Source: JACVRM01 sp963755085 (lineage in GTDB: Bacteria > Actinomycetota > Thermoleophilia > Gaiellales > Gaiellaceae). Taken from it: 64,000 bases of DNA. Below are positions 42,054 to 51,574 of the stretch, one piece after another. The notes under the pieces were generated by a model. The model ran no database searches and was not told where the DNA came from. It saw nothing but the letters and a program-made list of their open reading frames with translations. The position numbers and the translations under genes were made by a program. The stretch is taken from NCBI GenBank assembly GCA_963755085.1, contig CAVWIN010000009.1, forward strand, positions 22,992-86,991. Direction: 5' to 3'. Positions within the stretch are counted from its first letter, which is position 1, and each line of letters starts with the position of its first letter.

Positions 42054-43931
42054 TCACTCGAGCCGCGCCGCCAGCGCACGCGCGTTCGTGTGCGCGAGCG
42101 CGGCGATCGTCAGCATCGGGTTGACGCCGGAGGCAGTCGGGAACAGCGACCCGTCGCAGACGACAAGGTTCTCGACCTCCCAGCTCTCGCCGACGGGATT
42201 GCAGGCGGAGGCGGCGGGCGACGTCCCGATCCGTGCCGTCCCCATCAGATGGGCCGAGGCGAGCAGGACGCGGTTCGGTTGCCAGCCGCGCGCGTCCGCC
42301 TCGGCGAGGAAGCCGTCTGCGTTGCCCTGCCCCGGCTTCCAGATCACGGGCCGGGCGTGCGTGGAGACGATCCGTCGCGCTCCCGCCGCTTCCAGGATGC
42401 GCGCCGCGCCGGCGAACCCCGCCCGCAGGTGCCCGAGGTCGTACGCCGAGAGCCGATAGCGCACGACAGGCTCGCCCGCACGGTCGGTCGAGACCTCTCC
42501 CCCGTCGCGGTCGCGCGTCAGCGGGAAGACGGGCACCGTGCGCACGTACCGGCGCACGAGGTCGAGGCTCGCGCGCGCGCCGTCCCAGGGCAGCGCCGCA
42601 CCGAAGAGTCCAGGGTGCACGGGCGGCGTCTCGTACCGCACGCCGTAGCCGCCGTCGAGTCGCGCGTGCTCGTCGGAGTAGCGCGACTGCAGCGAGCCCT
42701 CCCACGGTCGGATCTCCTCGTCGAACTCTCCGGCGACGAGCGTGACCGGGTGCATGTGGAGATTCCGGCCGATGCTCGTGTTCTCGAGACCGGAGCGCGC
42801 GAGGAGCGCGGGTGTGTGCACGGCACCGCATGCCGCGACCACCGCACGTGCTCGGACGCGCACGCGCGCGGCACCCGCGCGGGCTTCCACTCCGGTTGCC
42901 GTGCCGCGCTCGACGAGGATGCGCTCGGCTCGGGTCCCGACCAGGACGCGCGTTCCCGCGCCGACGGCGTCCGCGAGCCACGTCTCGACGGTCGTGCGTT
43001 TCGCGCCGAGTGAGCAGCCGAAGCCGCAGTAGCCGCAGACGCCACCCTGGTCGCAGCCGCGCGCGTTCCGCGGCTGCGCGGCGACGTGCCAGCCGAGGGC
43101 GCGCAGGCCGCGCTCGAGCACGCGATCTCGCGCCGACGCCTCGTGCTGCTCGTCGTTCACGTCGAACCGCTCGGAGACGGCGTCGAGGCTCCGTTCGAGC
43201 TCGTTCGTGGCGACGCCGAGCGCCGCCCACTCGGCACGCACCTCGTCCGGCGGGCGCAACGAGGTCGTCCAGTTCACCCAGGTGCCGCCGCCCAGGCAGC
43301 TTCCCGCGAGGAAGTCGATCGACTGGTCGGCAGTGGCGGAGGTGGCACCGTCGAGGTACAGCTCCCGGAGCGCGTCGAGCTCCTCCGCGTGGACCGCGGC
43401 CGGACCCCCGGCCTCGAGCACAACCACCTCGAGGCCCGCGGCGGCCAGCACGCCTGCCGCGGTGCCGCCGCCGGCGCCCGAGCCGATCACGCAGACGTCG
43501 CAGTCGAGCTCGAGATCCGCGGTCGGCCGCTCGGGCTCGAAGGGCAGCGCGCGCGGCCCGGCGCTCAGCGCTCCCGGGTAGCCGAGCGCAGCACGCGGAT
43601 CGCCCGGCAGCCCGAAGTAGTGGGTCAGCGTCCCCTTGCGGAAGACCTTGTACGCCGTTCGCTTCTGCGCGATGCGGCTGTCGCGCCACGCGCGCAGGAT
43701 GCGTTCGCGCTTCTCCGGCGGCCGCGAGGAGAAGCGGGGCGAGACAATGTCCCAGAGCGAGAGCAGCTGCAGGAGCTGACGGCGCTCGGCCGGGCGGACG
43801 TGCCGCTCGAGGGCCCCGAGGAACTCGTCCGGAACGCCGAGCGACGACGCAGCCGGCAGGCCGTCGAGCCCGGGCGCGAACGTATCGCAGATGGCCGCCA
43901 GCGCGCGGCGCTGCCGCTCTGTGACCCGCAT
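42054..43931 (-). CDS. GMC-family oxidoreductase (fatty alcohol oxidase-like)
   Basis: A 625-residue flavoenzyme. An N-terminal helical segment (about 1-130, like that of long-chain alcohol oxidases) is followed by the FAD-binding CDVCVIGSGAGGGTAAGVLA at about 144-163. GSCLGGGTWVNWTTSLRPPD (GMC signature region) follows, then a Cys-rich loop (CDQGGVCGYCGFGCSLG, about 290-305). The C-terminus is CDGSLFPTASGVNPMLTIAA with the catalytic His region before it. It oxidises an alcohol to an aldehyde; a long-chain alcohol is a likely substrate. The Cys-rich loop could bind an Fe-S cluster or disulfides. Confidence 0.85.
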   Translation of the reverse strand: MRVTERQRRALAAICDTFAPGLDGLPAASSLGVPDEFLGALERHVRPAERRQLLQLLSLWDIVSPRFSSRPPEKRERILRAWRDSRIAQKRTAYKVFRKGTLTHYFGLPGDPRAALGYPGALSAGPRALPFEPERPTADLELDCDVCVIGSGAGGGTAAGVLAAAGLEVVVLEAGGPAAVHAEELDALRELYLDGATSATADQSIDFLAGSCLGGGTWVNWTTSLRPPDEVRAEWAALGVATNELERSLDAVSERFDVNDEQHEASARDRVLERGLRALGWHVAAQPRNARGCDQGGVCGYCGFGCSLGAKRTTVETWLADAVGAGTRVLVGTRAERILVERGTATGVEARAGAARVRVRARAVVAACGAVHTPALLARSGLENTSIGRNLHMHPVTLVAGEFDEEIRPWEGSLQSRYSDEHARLDGGYGVRYETPPVHPGLFGAALPWDGARASLDLVRRYVRTVPVFPLTRDRDGGEVSTDRAGEPVVRYRLSAYDLGHLRAGFAGAARILEAAGARRIVSTHARPVIWKPGQGNADGFLAEADARGWQPNRVLLASAHLMGTARIGTSPAASACNPVGESWEVENLVVCDGSLFPTASGVNPMLTIAALAHTNARALAARLE

Positions 43932-43964
43932 AGCCGCGCCTACGCTAATGCCCCTGCCGCGTGG

Positions 43965-45593
43965 TCACATGCCACGGTACGCCTGGCCGGCCATCGCGTT
44001 GGGGTCGAGGGCGACGTTGACGATCGCCGGCTCGCCCGCGGCGAGGGCACGGTCGAGTGCGGGAGCGAGCTCGTCCGGCCGCTCCACGTGCTCTCCGTGG
44101 CCGCCGAACGCCTCTGTGAGCAGGTCATAGCGCGTCGGGGCCAGGTCGACCGCCACGCCGGCGTCGTCGCCGTAGACGCCGCGCTGGGGGATGCGGATCT
44201 CGCCCCAACCGGCGTCGTTGCCGATCACGAACACGGCCGCGAGCCCGAAGCGCGTCAGGGTCTCGAACTCGAAGCCGTTCAGCCCGAATGCCCCGTCACC
44301 GGCCACGACGACGACCTGGGCGTCGGGCCTCGCCGCCTTGACGCCGAGCGCGTACGGCGGGCCGATGCCGAGGCATCCGAACGGCCCCGGGTCGAGCCAG
44401 TGACCCGGGTGGTGCACGCGCAGGACGCGCGACACCGCCGCGACGACGTCGCCGCCGTCGCCGATCACGATCGTCCCGGGGTCGAGCACCTCGTCGAGCG
44501 CCGCCCCGAGCCGGTAGTGGTGGACCGGCGCCGCCTCTGACTCGATCTCGGCACGATGCTCGGCCCACCAGGCGGCCTCCGCCTGGCGCAGCCGATCGAG
44601 CCATCCCTCGTCGCCGCGCCCGGTCCTCACCTCGTCGGCGAGCACGCTCAGGACGGCGGCGCAGTCGCCCACGATCGCCGCATCGGGGGCGCGGTTACGG
44701 CCGAGCTCGGTCGCGTCAGCGTGGACGTGCACCACCCTCGTCTCGGCGGGGAACCGCCCGAATCGCAGGCGGAAGTCGAGCGGCGTCCCGACCACGCAAA
44801 CGACGTCGGCGGCCTCGAATGCGAGGCCGCGCGAGTGCCGGAAGAAGAACTCGTGATCGGGCGGCAGGGCGCCCCGTCCGGAGCCGTTGAGGTAGACGGG
44901 CAGCCGGCCGGCTTCCGCGAAAGCGGCAAGTTCGCGCCAGGCGCCGTCCCACCAGATCCCGCTGCCGGCGATCACTGCGGGCCGCTCGGCGCTCGTGAGG
45001 AGCTCGGCGGCCTTCGCAATCTCCGTCGGGTCGCCGAACGAGCGCGCCTCCGCGCGCGAGGGGCCGATGCCGCCGTCGTCCTCCGCATCGGCGAACAGGA
45101 CGTCCATCGGCAGCTCCAGGTAGACAGGCCCGCGGGGCTGAGCCAACGCGTGCCGGAACGCCGTGGCGACGAACGCCGGGAGCCGCTCGGGATGCGTGCA
45201 GACCGCCGCCCACTTCGTGATCGGCCGGAAGACGGAGAGCTGGTCGACCTCCTGCAGCGCCGCCTGCTCGGCCTGTCCGAGCGGCCGCGCCCCGCCGAGG
45301 ACGACAAGCGGTGTCTTCGCGACGTGGCAGTTCGCGACCGCCGTGATCGTCCCGGTCACCCCGGGGCCTGCGGTGGCGAGCGCGACACCGCATGCCCGGT
45401 TGATGCGGCCCCAGGCCTCAGCCGCGTGCGCCGCCGCCTGCTCGTGCCGCGTGTCGAGCACGCGGATTCCCTCCTGCCGGCAGCCCTCGTAGACCGGCAT
45501 CACGTGCCCCCCGCTCAGCGTGAAGATCGTGTCGACGCTCTCGGCGGCCAGCGCCCTTGCAACCAGCCTCCCGGCCGGCACCCGCTCAGCCAT
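43965..45593 (-). CDS. ThDP-dependent enzyme (2-hydroxyacyl-CoA lyase / acetolactate synthase-like)
   Basis: A 542-residue protein with the three domains of the ThDP family. The PYR domain (about 1-180) includes the catalytic Glu51 in RHEQAAAHAAEAWGR and ATAGPGVTGTITAVANCHVA. The central domain (about 190-330) follows. The PP domain (about 350-540) has the ThDP/Mg motif GDGAFGLNGFEFETLTRFGL with ND. The LSGGHVMPVYEGCRQEGIRV and LQEVDQLSVFRPITKWAAVC stretches resemble 2-hydroxyacyl-CoA lyases and oxalyl-CoA decarboxylases as much as acetolactate synthase. No regulatory subunit gene is adjacent, which favours a catabolic lyase. Confidence 0.8.
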   Translation of the reverse strand: MAERVPAGRLVARALAAESVDTIFTLSGGHVMPVYEGCRQEGIRVLDTRHEQAAAHAAEAWGRINRACGVALATAGPGVTGTITAVANCHVAKTPLVVLGGARPLGQAEQAALQEVDQLSVFRPITKWAAVCTHPERLPAFVATAFRHALAQPRGPVYLELPMDVLFADAEDDGGIGPSRAEARSFGDPTEIAKAAELLTSAERPAVIAGSGIWWDGAWRELAAFAEAGRLPVYLNGSGRGALPPDHEFFFRHSRGLAFEAADVVCVVGTPLDFRLRFGRFPAETRVVHVHADATELGRNRAPDAAIVGDCAAVLSVLADEVRTGRGDEGWLDRLRQAEAAWWAEHRAEIESEAAPVHHYRLGAALDEVLDPGTIVIGDGGDVVAAVSRVLRVHHPGHWLDPGPFGCLGIGPPYALGVKAARPDAQVVVVAGDGAFGLNGFEFETLTRFGLAAVFVIGNDAGWGEIRIPQRGVYGDDAGVAVDLAPTRYDLLTEAFGGHGEHVERPDELAPALDRALAAGEPAIVNVALDPNAMAGQAYRGM

Positions 45594-45730
45594 CCGGCCA
45601 GGCTACAGCGATGGCGAGGCCTCGACAGTCGGCCCCGATGCTGCCGCCGTCGGCGGGCGTCAAGCAATGTCCCCAGAACAGCCGAGCAGATCGGCAGATA
45701 TGGCGCGGCCTCGGTCTGCCGCTGGGTCGG

Positions 45731-46627
45731 TCAGCCCGCGTTGGAGGATCGCGCCACGTCGCGTGGGCCGGTGCCGCTCGCGTATTGCTTCGTTCCCACG
45801 ATGCACCGCGCCACGCCCGGAACCCGGACCTTGCCGTCCTTCTCGAACACGCTCACGTTCGCAATGGCGTGTGCCCGAATCCGCACCCGCGCCGCTTCGT
45901 CGACCTGCTGAAGCGCCGCAACTGCGAGCGAGACGTGCTCGCTGATCATCCCCCAATACTGCTCGGGCGATCGCGTCACGAGTTCGACGTCGACGTCCCA
46001 CTCGCCAATGTCGCGCAGCCCCGCGCCCTCGTACAGGGCACTGACATATCCCGCGGCAGCGCACCGAAACATATTCGGTCCGTCCCGGTCTGGTGGCGCC
46101 ACCGCCGCCTCGGTCGCGATTGCCTGCATGGCGATCGTCGTCCACGGGTTCTCCTCGGGCTTGACCCACACCGACGAGCAGAGACGTCCGCCCGGCTTGA
46201 GCACGCGCGCGAACTCGGCCGTCGCCTTGGCCACGTCAGGGAAGAACATGTACCCAAAACGCACAGAGACGCTGTCGAATGTGGCGTCGTGGAACGGCAA
46301 ATCATCGGCGCTGCACACCCTCGTCTCGATATTGGCAACCCCTTGCGCCCTGGCCCGCCGAGCGGCTATGTCCAGCATCTCCGCTGCGAGATCGGTCAGC
46401 ACGACGCGTCCCTTCGGCGACAGTCTCGCGATGCTCAAACCCGGCTCACCCGTGCCCGCCGCAACGTCGAGATGCTGCTGATCTTCAGCGATGTCGAGAC
46501 GCTCGATCATCGCCGCGTTGACCGGGCCTAGCTGATCCATGATGACCGAGTCCCACTTCTCCCAGCCCGCAGAGAGCCCAGCCCACGTCGCTCGCTGAAC
46601 GTCTCGAATCTCATCGGCGCTCGGCAT
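45731..46627 (-). CDS. Class I SAM-dependent methyltransferase (UbiE-like)
   Basis: A 298-residue protein from ATG 46627 (GGGGAGGG upstream). SAM motif I is DVAAGTGEPGLSIARL at about 54-69; motif II is in VVLTDLAAEMLDIAARRARA. Motif III-like elements are ADDLPFHDATFDSVSVRFGY and VLKPGGRLCSSVWVKPEENP. The segment RFGYMFFPDVAKATAEFARV is UbiE/Coq5-like. The substrate is unknown. It is isolated from its neighbours by more than 130 bp on both sides. Confidence 0.8.
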   Translation of the reverse strand: MPSADEIRDVQRATWAGLSAGWEKWDSVIMDQLGPVNAAMIERLDIAEDQQHLDVAAGTGEPGLSIARLSPKGRVVLTDLAAEMLDIAARRARAQGVANIETRVCSADDLPFHDATFDSVSVRFGYMFFPDVAKATAEFARVLKPGGRLCSSVWVKPEENPWTTIAMQAIATEAAVAPPDRDGPNMFRCAAAGYVSALYEGAGLRDIGEWDVDVELVTRSPEQYWGMISEHVSLAVAALQQVDEAARVRIRAHAIANVSVFEKDGKVRVPGVARCIVGTKQYASGTGPRDVARSSNAG

Positions 46628-46875
46628 CGGCCCTCCCCCTATCGATGCATCCACCGAACACGAAGGCACTTCTCGGCCGAAACGCATGATGCCCGCGCCT
46701 GCGTGCACTCGCCACGGGAGCCGATCGTCTCAATCGTCCATAGCTCGGCTCAGTTCTCCGGCTCGCGGACGAGCCGCATTTCATCTGGGCGTTCGCATTT
46801 GAACCGGACGCAACAAACTTCGCCGCCGCCTGTCCCGCGTCCGATCGCCAGTAGCCGGCGGCGCCAGACGATCGT

Positions 46876-47334
46876 CTAGGAGCGGTTCCGCCGCCAGATC
46901 TCGAGGTTGAGCGCCGCCGCGTACGTCGACCAGGCGAGGTACGGCGCGTAGAGAAGCCCGGCCGTACGGTTGACGCGCGCGGTCGCGGCGGCGGTAGCCG
47001 CGACGGCGGGCACGAGTGCGCAGATGACGACCGCGCCGGCGCCCTTTCGGCGGGCGCCGAAGAAGACCGGCGCCCAGGCGGCGTTCAGCCCCAGTTGCAG
47101 CCACCAGAGCGCAAGCGCACGTCGACGCCTGGGATCAGATGACCGCGCGACCCGCCGCGCCGAGTACGCCATCTGGACGTAGAGCACGGTCCAGACCGGG
47201 CCGAAGGCCTGCGAGGGCGGCGTCCAACTCGGCTTGCGCAGAGCCGGGTACCAGGTAGCGACGGAGCGGCGCGTCGCCGCTCCACCACCGGCAGCCGCCA
47301 CGGCAACCGCCGCTGCGTACCGGAACGTGCGCAC
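46876..47334 (-). CDS. TspO/MBR family protein
   Basis: A membrane protein of about 152 residues with five helices, taken from GTG 47334 (a GTG at 47361 would add 9 residues). Family hallmarks: YPALRKPSWTPPSQAFGPVW with T-V-L-Y-V-Q-M-A-Y-S, WWLQLGLNAAWAPVFFGARR, and ending in the conserved YLAWSTYAAALNLEIWRRN. TspO binds porphyrins and affects stress-related tetrapyrrole handling in bacteria. Its gene is monocistronic. 46628-46875 upstream of the methyltransferase contains no gene I can support. Confidence 0.85.
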   Translation of the reverse strand: MRTFRYAAAVAVAAAGGGAATRRSVATWYPALRKPSWTPPSQAFGPVWTVLYVQMAYSARRVARSSDPRRRRALALWWLQLGLNAAWAPVFFGARRKGAGAVVICALVPAVAATAAATARVNRTAGLLYAPYLAWSTYAAALNLEIWRRNRS

Positions 47335-47391
47335 ACACGGAAGATACGCCTCGCGAGCCACGGCTAGGGGAAACGGTGGCCGTGAGCAGGG

Positions 47392-47541
47392 CTAGCGTCG
47401 CGGCGCGGACCGTACTTGCACGGGGATGAGCTCCATTCGCTGGTGGTCATGCAGACCGCCGCGGACCGATGTAGGGGCCCGGAGAAGTCCGGCCGTCGCA
47501 GCGCGCAGCCGCTCGATACCTCGCCTCACGCCTTTCTTCAT
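47392..47541 (-). CDS. Possible small basic protein (49 aa)
   Basis: An ATG at 47541 preceded by GGAAGGGAG at good distance opens a 49-codon frame: MKKGVRRGIERLRAATAGLL followed by RAPTSVRGGLHDHQRMELIP. The N-terminus is strongly basic and amphipathic. No family was recognised. The support is the SD and the start context; the rest of the frame could be chance. Confidence 0.35.
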   Translation of the reverse strand: MKKGVRRGIERLRAATAGLLRAPTSVRGGLHDHQRMELIPVQVRSAPRR

Positions 47542-47805
47542 GATGTCGCTCCCTTCCGAAACTCCCCAAGGCACCGAGCAGCGGGCTCGTGCGGGAGTTG
47601 GAAACACGGGAACGCTGAGAGACACCCTAACCCAAATGCGCATTCGCACGACCCGGCCGTCGCGCATGCGGGAAGCGCCTTCGGGTTCCCGTCCGCGGCC
47701 GTGTCAGTAGTTCTCCTCACCGAGCACGCGGCCCGCACTGATCCCGTGGTGAACGGCGGCGGCGATCGTGCATTCTGAGAGAGCCGAACTGGAGGAACCG
47801 TCGAG

Positions 47806-50649
47806 ATGAGCTCCGCCGTTGGTCCGCGTCGTCGTACCAGCGAGGTGGTCTGGAGCCCGCCCCACGCGGCGCTCGACCGCCGTTTCGAGGCGGTCGTTTT
47901 CGACTGGGACGGCACGGCTGTTCCGGACCGCGAGGCCGACGCGAGTGTCCTGCGCGAGCTCGTCGAGGAACTGTGCGCGCTTGGCCTCGACCTCGCCGTC
48001 ATCACCGGGACCCACGTGGGGAACGTCGACGGTCAGCTGCGTGCCCGTCCGGACGGACCGGGCCGCCTCCATTTCCTCGTGAACCGCGGATCGGAGGTCT
48101 TCCGCGCCTCCTCGCAGGACCTTGACCTCCTGTACCGGCGTGACGCGACCGGCGACGAGAACGCGGCGCTCGACCGGGCCGCGGCGGCGACCGTTGCTGC
48201 GCTGGCGCTGCGCGGAGTGCACGCCGAGATCGTCTCCGAGCGGCTGAACCGCCGGAAGATCGATCTGATTCCCGACTGGGTGGATCCGCCAAAGGCGTTG
48301 ATCGCCGACCTTCTCGCCGCCGTCGAGAGGCGGCTCCGCGACGCCGGCCTGTCCGGCCTCCGCGCGGCAGTCGGCCTTGCGATCGACGCTGCCTTCGCGG
48401 CGGGCGTCTCCGACCCGCGCGTCACGAGCGATGCGAAGCACCTCGAGATCGGCCTGACGGACAAGTCGGACTCTGCGCGCTGGGTCTTCGACCATCTCTG
48501 GCGGCGAGGCATCGGCCCGGGGCAGGTGCTGGTCGCGGGCGACGAGTTCGGGGCGCTCGGTGAGCTCGTCGGGAGCGACTCCTACCTGCTCGTGCCCGAG
48601 GCAGGCCGGGCCACCGCCGTGTCGGTCGGAGCGGAGCCGACCGGCGTGCCGGCGGGCGTACTCGCGCTTCCCGGCGGGCCCGACAGCTTCCGCCGGCTGC
48701 TGACGGACCAGCGTGATCGCCGACGCCGCCGCGACGTTCCGGACATCGGACGCGACCCCGGGTGGACCATCGACGTGGAGGGCTTCGAGCCGGGGCTGGA
48801 GCGCCTGCACGAGTCGCTGCTCACGCTCGCCGACGGCCGACTGGGGACGCGAGGCGCTCCCCTCACCGGAGACGGCGCGACGACTCCCGAAGTCTTCTAC
48901 GCGGGTGTGTACGAGGGCGACGGAGCGGCTGCCGAGCTGGCGAAGAACCCGCAGTGGGCTCGGTTGTCGTCCGATTCGACCCTCCATCCGCAGCGCCGAA
49001 CGCTCGACCTCCACACGGGCCTGCTGCACGAGGACGGTCCCGTCACGTCGCTGCGGTTCTCCGCGCTTGCGCGACCCGGAACGGTGGCGTTGCGGGCGGC
49101 CGGCGACGCGGCGGTGCTTCCCCGCAGCCGGCGCAGGCGCGTCGGTCGGCATGTCACCGCGCTGTTTCGTGATCGACGACGACATGACGTCTACGAGCGC
49201 CTCGGCGCCTACGACCAGGACGCCGAGCTCGCGCGCGCCGCCCTCGCCGATGCCGAGCAGGCCGGCTTCGAGGGGCTGCTCTCGGAGCAGCGTGAGACGT
49301 GGGCCGGCCGGTGGAGCGAGGCGGACGTCGTGATCGACGGGGACGACGAGCTCCAGCGGTCGATCCGTTTCGCGCTCTTCCACGTGATGGGGTCGGTGGC
49401 CGACCGCGGCGAGGCGGGAGTCGGCGCCCGCGGCCTGTCCGGCGACGCGTACCGAGGGCACGTCTTCTGGGACAGCGACGTCTTCGTTCTTCCCTTCCTG
49501 GCCGCCACGCATCCTCAGGCCGCGCGAGCCATGCTCGAATATCGGCTCCGCCGGCTCCCGGCCGCTCGTGAGGCCGCTGCGAGGCGGGGTCGCCGCGGCG
49601 CCAGGTTCCCGTGGGAATCGGCCTTCGACGGTTTCGACGTCACGCCCGCGACAGCCCGGCTTCCCTCAGGCGAGGTCATCCGCGTCCGCACCGGCGAGCT
49701 CGAGGAGCACATCGTCGCCGACGTGGCGTGGGCGGCGGCGGAGTACCTCGCCTGGACCGGAGATGAGGATTTCGCGTCCGGGCCGGCGCGGCCGCTGTTC
49801 GAGGAGACCGCCCGCTACTGGGCGTCACGCGTTCGCTACGCCCGCGACGGCCGCGCGCACATCTACGGGGTCGTCGGCCCGGACGAGTACCACGAGCCCG
49901 TGGACGACAACGCGTTCACGAACGTGCTTGCGCGCTGGAACCTTCGCCGCGCCGCCGCACTCGACGGCATCGACGAAGACGAGCGCGCGCGCTGGCTCGC
50001 GATCGCCGACGCGCTCGTCGACGGATACGACCCCCTGACCGGCGTCTACGAACAGTTCGCGGGCTTCCACAAGCTGGAGCCGCTCGTGATCGCGGAGGTC
50101 GCCCCGCACCGGCCCATCGCCGCCGACCTCCTCCTCGGCGTGAAGCGAACGCGCGGCTCGCAGGTGCTGAAGCAGGCAGACGTGCTCATGCTTCATCACC
50201 TCGTCCCGGACGAGGCCGAGCCCGGCTCACTCTTGCCCAATCTCGAGTACTACGAGCCGCGGACCGCGCACGGAAGCTCGCTGTCGCCCGCGATCCACGC
50301 GGCGCTCTTCGCCCGCGCGCGCCGTTTCGAGGAAGCGCTGGAGGCGCTCTCGATCGCCGCGCGCATGGATCTCGACGATCTCACCGCTACCACGGCGGGC
50401 GGGCTCCATCTCGCAACGATGGGCGGGCTCTGGCAGGCGCTCGTCTACGGCTTCGCCGGGGTTCGCCCCCGTGGCGACCGCCTTGCGGTCGATCCGCGGC
50501 TCCCGCCACAGTGGAACGCACTCGAGCTCGCATTGCGCTTCCGCGGCGAGCCGTTCCGCCTGTCCATCCACCGTCACAGCGTCGAGATCGAGTCCGAGCG
50601 ACTCGAGCTGCGACGCGCAAATGGGATCTGGGAGGTGGCTCGAAAATGA
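47806..50649 (+). CDS. HAD phosphatase-glycoside hydrolase family 65 fusion
   Basis: A 947-residue protein. The N-terminal HAD-IIB-like domain (about 1-270) has the nucleophile motif VVFDWDGTAV and the late motif VLVAGDEFGALGELVG. The C-terminal GH65 phosphorylase (about 320-945) has GHVFWDSDVFVLPFLAATHP, the general-acid region YGVVGPDEYHEPVDDNAFTN with Glu near residue 693, KQADVLMLHHLVP (phosphate binding) and RTAHGSSLSPAIHAALFA. GH65 enzymes phosphorolyse trehalose, maltose, kojibiose or their phosphates; with a phosphatase domain attached, a sugar-phosphate intermediate is likely. The overlapping next gene is a Usp protein. Confidence 0.85.
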   Translation: MSSAVGPRRRTSEVVWSPPHAALDRRFEAVVFDWDGTAVPDREADASVLRELVEELCALGLDLAVITGTHVGNVDGQLRARPDGPGRLHFLVNRGSEVFRASSQDLDLLYRRDATGDENAALDRAAAATVAALALRGVHAEIVSERLNRRKIDLIPDWVDPPKALIADLLAAVERRLRDAGLSGLRAAVGLAIDAAFAAGVSDPRVTSDAKHLEIGLTDKSDSARWVFDHLWRRGIGPGQVLVAGDEFGALGELVGSDSYLLVPEAGRATAVSVGAEPTGVPAGVLALPGGPDSFRRLLTDQRDRRRRRDVPDIGRDPGWTIDVEGFEPGLERLHESLLTLADGRLGTRGAPLTGDGATTPEVFYAGVYEGDGAAAELAKNPQWARLSSDSTLHPQRRTLDLHTGLLHEDGPVTSLRFSALARPGTVALRAAGDAAVLPRSRRRRVGRHVTALFRDRRRHDVYERLGAYDQDAELARAALADAEQAGFEGLLSEQRETWAGRWSEADVVIDGDDELQRSIRFALFHVMGSVADRGEAGVGARGLSGDAYRGHVFWDSDVFVLPFLAATHPQAARAMLEYRLRRLPAAREAAARRGRRGARFPWESAFDGFDVTPATARLPSGEVIRVRTGELEEHIVADVAWAAAEYLAWTGDEDFASGPARPLFEETARYWASRVRYARDGRAHIYGVVGPDEYHEPVDDNAFTNVLARWNLRRAAALDGIDEDERARWLAIADALVDGYDPLTGVYEQFAGFHKLEPLVIAEVAPHRPIAADLLLGVKRTRGSQVLKQADVLMLHHLVPDEAEPGSLLPNLEYYEPRTAHGSSLSPAIHAALFARARRFEEALEALSIAARMDLDDLTATTAGGLHLATMGGLWQALVYGFAGVRPRGDRLAVDPRLPPQWNALELALRFRGEPFRLSIHRHSVEIESERLELRRANGIWEVARK

Positions 50650-51458
50650 AGATCGTCCTTGCAGCACTCGACGAGAGCTTCGCCTCCAGCCCGGTGCTGA
50701 CTGCGGCCACCGCGCTGGCCAACGTGCTCGACGCAGAGGTCGAGGCGATCCACGTCAAGGTCGACGGCGGGACCACGGCGCTGCGAACCGCGGAGCGCGC
50801 CGAGGTGCCACTGCGCATCGTCACCGGCGACGTCGTCGAGCAGCTCGTCGAGGCCGGCGCGGCCGACGAGGTCGCCGCGCTCGTCATCGGCGCCCGCGGT
50901 GTGCCGACCGACCCGAGGCCCCTCGGCGCAACGGCCGAGGCCGTCGCGACCAGAGTCGCCAGGCCGGTCCTGGTCGTGCCCCCCGACGCGGCGCCCCCGT
51001 CGGTGCTGCGACGGATCCTGGTGCCAATCGAGGGGGACACGTCCTCGCGGGCACCGCGCGCGGTCATCGAGCTCGCAAGAGGGGCGAACGTCGAAGTGAT
51101 CGCCTTGCACGTCCTCACCGCGGATGAGATTCCCCCGTTCACCGACCAGCCGCAGCACGAGCACAGCGCCTGGGCGACGGAGTTCATCGCGCGTTACTGC
51201 CCCTGGGGCGTCGGCAGCGTGCAGCTCGAGGTCCGGATCGGCCGCGCCGAGGAGCTCGTCCCGCGCGTCGCAGCCGAGTCCCGTTGCGACCTGATCGCGC
51301 TCGGCTGGGCCCAGGAGCTCGCGCCCGGACGCGCACCTGTTGTCCGCGCCGCGCTCGAGCGCTCGCACCGTCCCGTCATGCTGGTGCCCGTCCGTGTCGC
51401 CCCGGACCCTGAAACCAGCAGGTTCAGCGCGAGATCACCTGAAGGAGCGTTCCGATGA
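50646..51458 (+). CDS. Universal stress protein (two Usp domains)
   Basis: A 270-residue protein whose start overlaps the GH65 stop (ATGA). It carries two tandem Usp-type Rossmann modules: MKIVLAALDESFASSPVLTA with ALVIGARGVPTDPRPLGATA in the first, and RRILVPIEGDTSSRAPRAVI, RCDLIALGWAQELAPGRAPV and RPVMLVPVRVAP in the second. The G-x-x-G-x(9)-G-S/T ATP signature is degenerate in both, so ATP binding is uncertain. The coupling to the phosphorylase suggests a stress-linked role in sugar metabolism. Confidence 0.8.
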   Translation: MKIVLAALDESFASSPVLTAATALANVLDAEVEAIHVKVDGGTTALRTAERAEVPLRIVTGDVVEQLVEAGAADEVAALVIGARGVPTDPRPLGATAEAVATRVARPVLVVPPDAAPPSVLRRILVPIEGDTSSRAPRAVIELARGANVEVIALHVLTADEIPPFTDQPQHEHSAWATEFIARYCPWGVGSVQLEVRIGRAEELVPRVAAESRCDLIALGWAQELAPGRAPVVRAALERSHRPVMLVPVRVAPDPETSRFSARSPEGAFR

Positions 51459-51574
51459 GTGAGAGCGACGGGCCTCTACGGACAATCCGCGACCATGGTG
51501 CGCGTGGCCCCCAATGACGGCCTGCCCTGACGAGGCATGCTGGCGCTAGAGGCCACGCGAAGGAGCCTGAGTCG

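Noticed and set aside
43269..43284. GTTCACCCAGGTGCCG resembling the palindrome
   Set aside because: It lies inside the GMC oxidoreductase coding sequence and the second arm is incomplete. Probably chance.
44388..44403. GTGACCCGGGTGGTGC resembling the palindrome
   Set aside because: It lies inside the ThDP enzyme gene and lacks the required TCACCC arm.
46786..46816. GTTCGCATTTGAACCGGACGC, like a worn tRNA T-arm followed by CAACAA
   Set aside because: Too divergent from the three tRNA-end copies and without the acceptor pairing. It could be a fourth, decayed scar but cannot be supported.
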